Of a stretch of 6,909 bases of DNA, positions 6,425 to 6,909 are shown one piece after another. The stretch is from contig DXEO01000190.1 of assembly GCA_019114925.1 (NCBI GenBank), positions 1 through 6,909 of the forward strand, given 5' to 3'. Position 1 is the first letter of the stretch; every line of letters begins with the position of its first letter. A model generated the notes under the pieces. That model was given only the letters and a program-made list of their open reading frames with translations, did not search any database and was not told where the DNA came from. The translations under genes and the position numbers were made by a program. The DNA comes from Candidatus Corynebacterium faecipullorum (GTDB taxonomy: Bacteria; Actinomycetota; Actinomycetes; Mycobacteriales; Mycobacteriaceae).

Positions 6425-6909
6425 AGCCCGGCTATATTCTGGTGGGCCTGACTGTCCTATTCGCCCTGGTCTCTCTGGTGTGGACGCCCTATGACCCGAA
6501 CCTCATCTCCCCCGACCGCCTGGCCGGCCCCAGCCTGGAGCACCTCATGGGCACCGACCGCTTCGGGCGCGATACCTTCTCCCGCATCCTCGCCGGTGCC
6601 CAGATCACCGTGCTGGTGGGAGTGGTAGCGGTGGCCATCGCTGCGCTCATCGGGGTGCCACTCGGCATCATCGCCGGGATGCGCGGTGGTGGCTTCATCA
6701 TGGCGGCCACCGACCTGCTACTCGCCTTCCCGGCGCTGCTGCTGGCCATCGTCGCCGGCGCGGTGTGGGGCTCGTCGACGCTCACGGCGACCATCGCCAT
6801 CGGCATCGCCGGCATCCCTTCCTTCATCCGGGTCACGCGCTACGGCACGCTGCAGATTATGACGCAGGACTATATCGCGGCCGCCCGCATCTCGCGCGTG
6901 CCGTCGGCG
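6421..6909 (+). CDS. ABC transporter permease, DppC/OppC type, 3' partial
   Basis: This is the second channel subunit of the importer, read in frame from ATG 6421 to the window edge (163 codons, no stop). After a first span (about residues 6-21) comes the DppC hallmark HLMGTDRFGRDTFSRIL (41-57), then spans near 61-86, 93-115 and 119-136. The EAA coupling loop begins at DYIAAAR (150-156). There the sequence continues ISRVPSA, whereas most family members have Gly at the position taken here by Arg159. The N-terminal cytoplasmic tail is only a few residues, shorter than in many DppC proteins. About 100 residues are missing, including the last spans. One or two ATPase genes should follow outside the window. 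Confidence 0.92.
   Translation, partial: MKPGYILVGLTVLFALVSLVWTPYDPNLISPDRLAGPSLEHLMGTDRFGRDTFSRILAGAQITVLVGVVAVAIAALIGVPLGIIAGMRGGGFIMAATDLLLAFPALLLAIVAGAVWGSSTLTATIAIGIAGIPSFIRVTRYGTLQIMTQDYIAAARISRVPSA

Noticed and set aside
1..6909. CRISPR arrays, tRNA/rRNA genes, insertion sequences or phage genes
   Set aside because: No repeated spacer pattern, cloverleaf, transposase motif or terminal inverted repeat was seen; the coding genes account for nearly all of the window.

Overview
The window is a gene-dense, high-GC stretch, all on the + strand. It fits a Corynebacterium or a close actinobacterial relative. The order C-S lyase, BrnQ-type carrier, luciferase-like monooxygenase is, as I recall it, the aecD-brnQ locus of Corynebacterium glutamicum. 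The strong preference for G or C at codon third positions and the tightly packed genes agree with this. The species cannot be named from the sequence alone.

Region 1 (1-3278) is a probable three-gene unit. It begins inside aecD, a PLP-dependent cystathionine beta-lyase whose N-terminus lies outside the window. A branched-chain amino acid:cation symporter (brnQ) follows after a few tens of bases. A bacterial-luciferase-like flavin monooxygenase of unknown substrate starts 3 bases after the brnQ stop. No terminator is visible between these genes.

Region 2 (3279-3348) is the only real intergenic gap, 70 bases long. It holds a 21-base alternating purine/pyrimidine run with a small perfect hairpin, a short palindrome that could be an operator, and a good Shine-Dalgarno sequence for the next gene.

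Region 3 (3349-6909, running off the right edge) is a second operon. It encodes a HutC-subfamily GntR regulator, a family-5 solute-binding lipoprotein, a DppB-type permease and a DppC-type permease (cut by the window end). Each of the three junctions is a 4-base ATGA stop/start overlap, so regulator and transporter are almost certainly co-transcribed and translationally coupled. The ATPase gene or genes should lie just downstream. The transporter belongs to the peptide/opine/nickel uptake family (PepT); its substrate cannot be read from the sequence. The UTRA domain of the regulator presumably senses the substrate or a product of it.

All the genes belong to known families, and I see no convincing sign of a wholly new system. 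The points most worth checking are the regulator-led transporter operon with unknown substrate, a non-canonical EAA loop in the second permease, and the tight link of the monooxygenase to brnQ.
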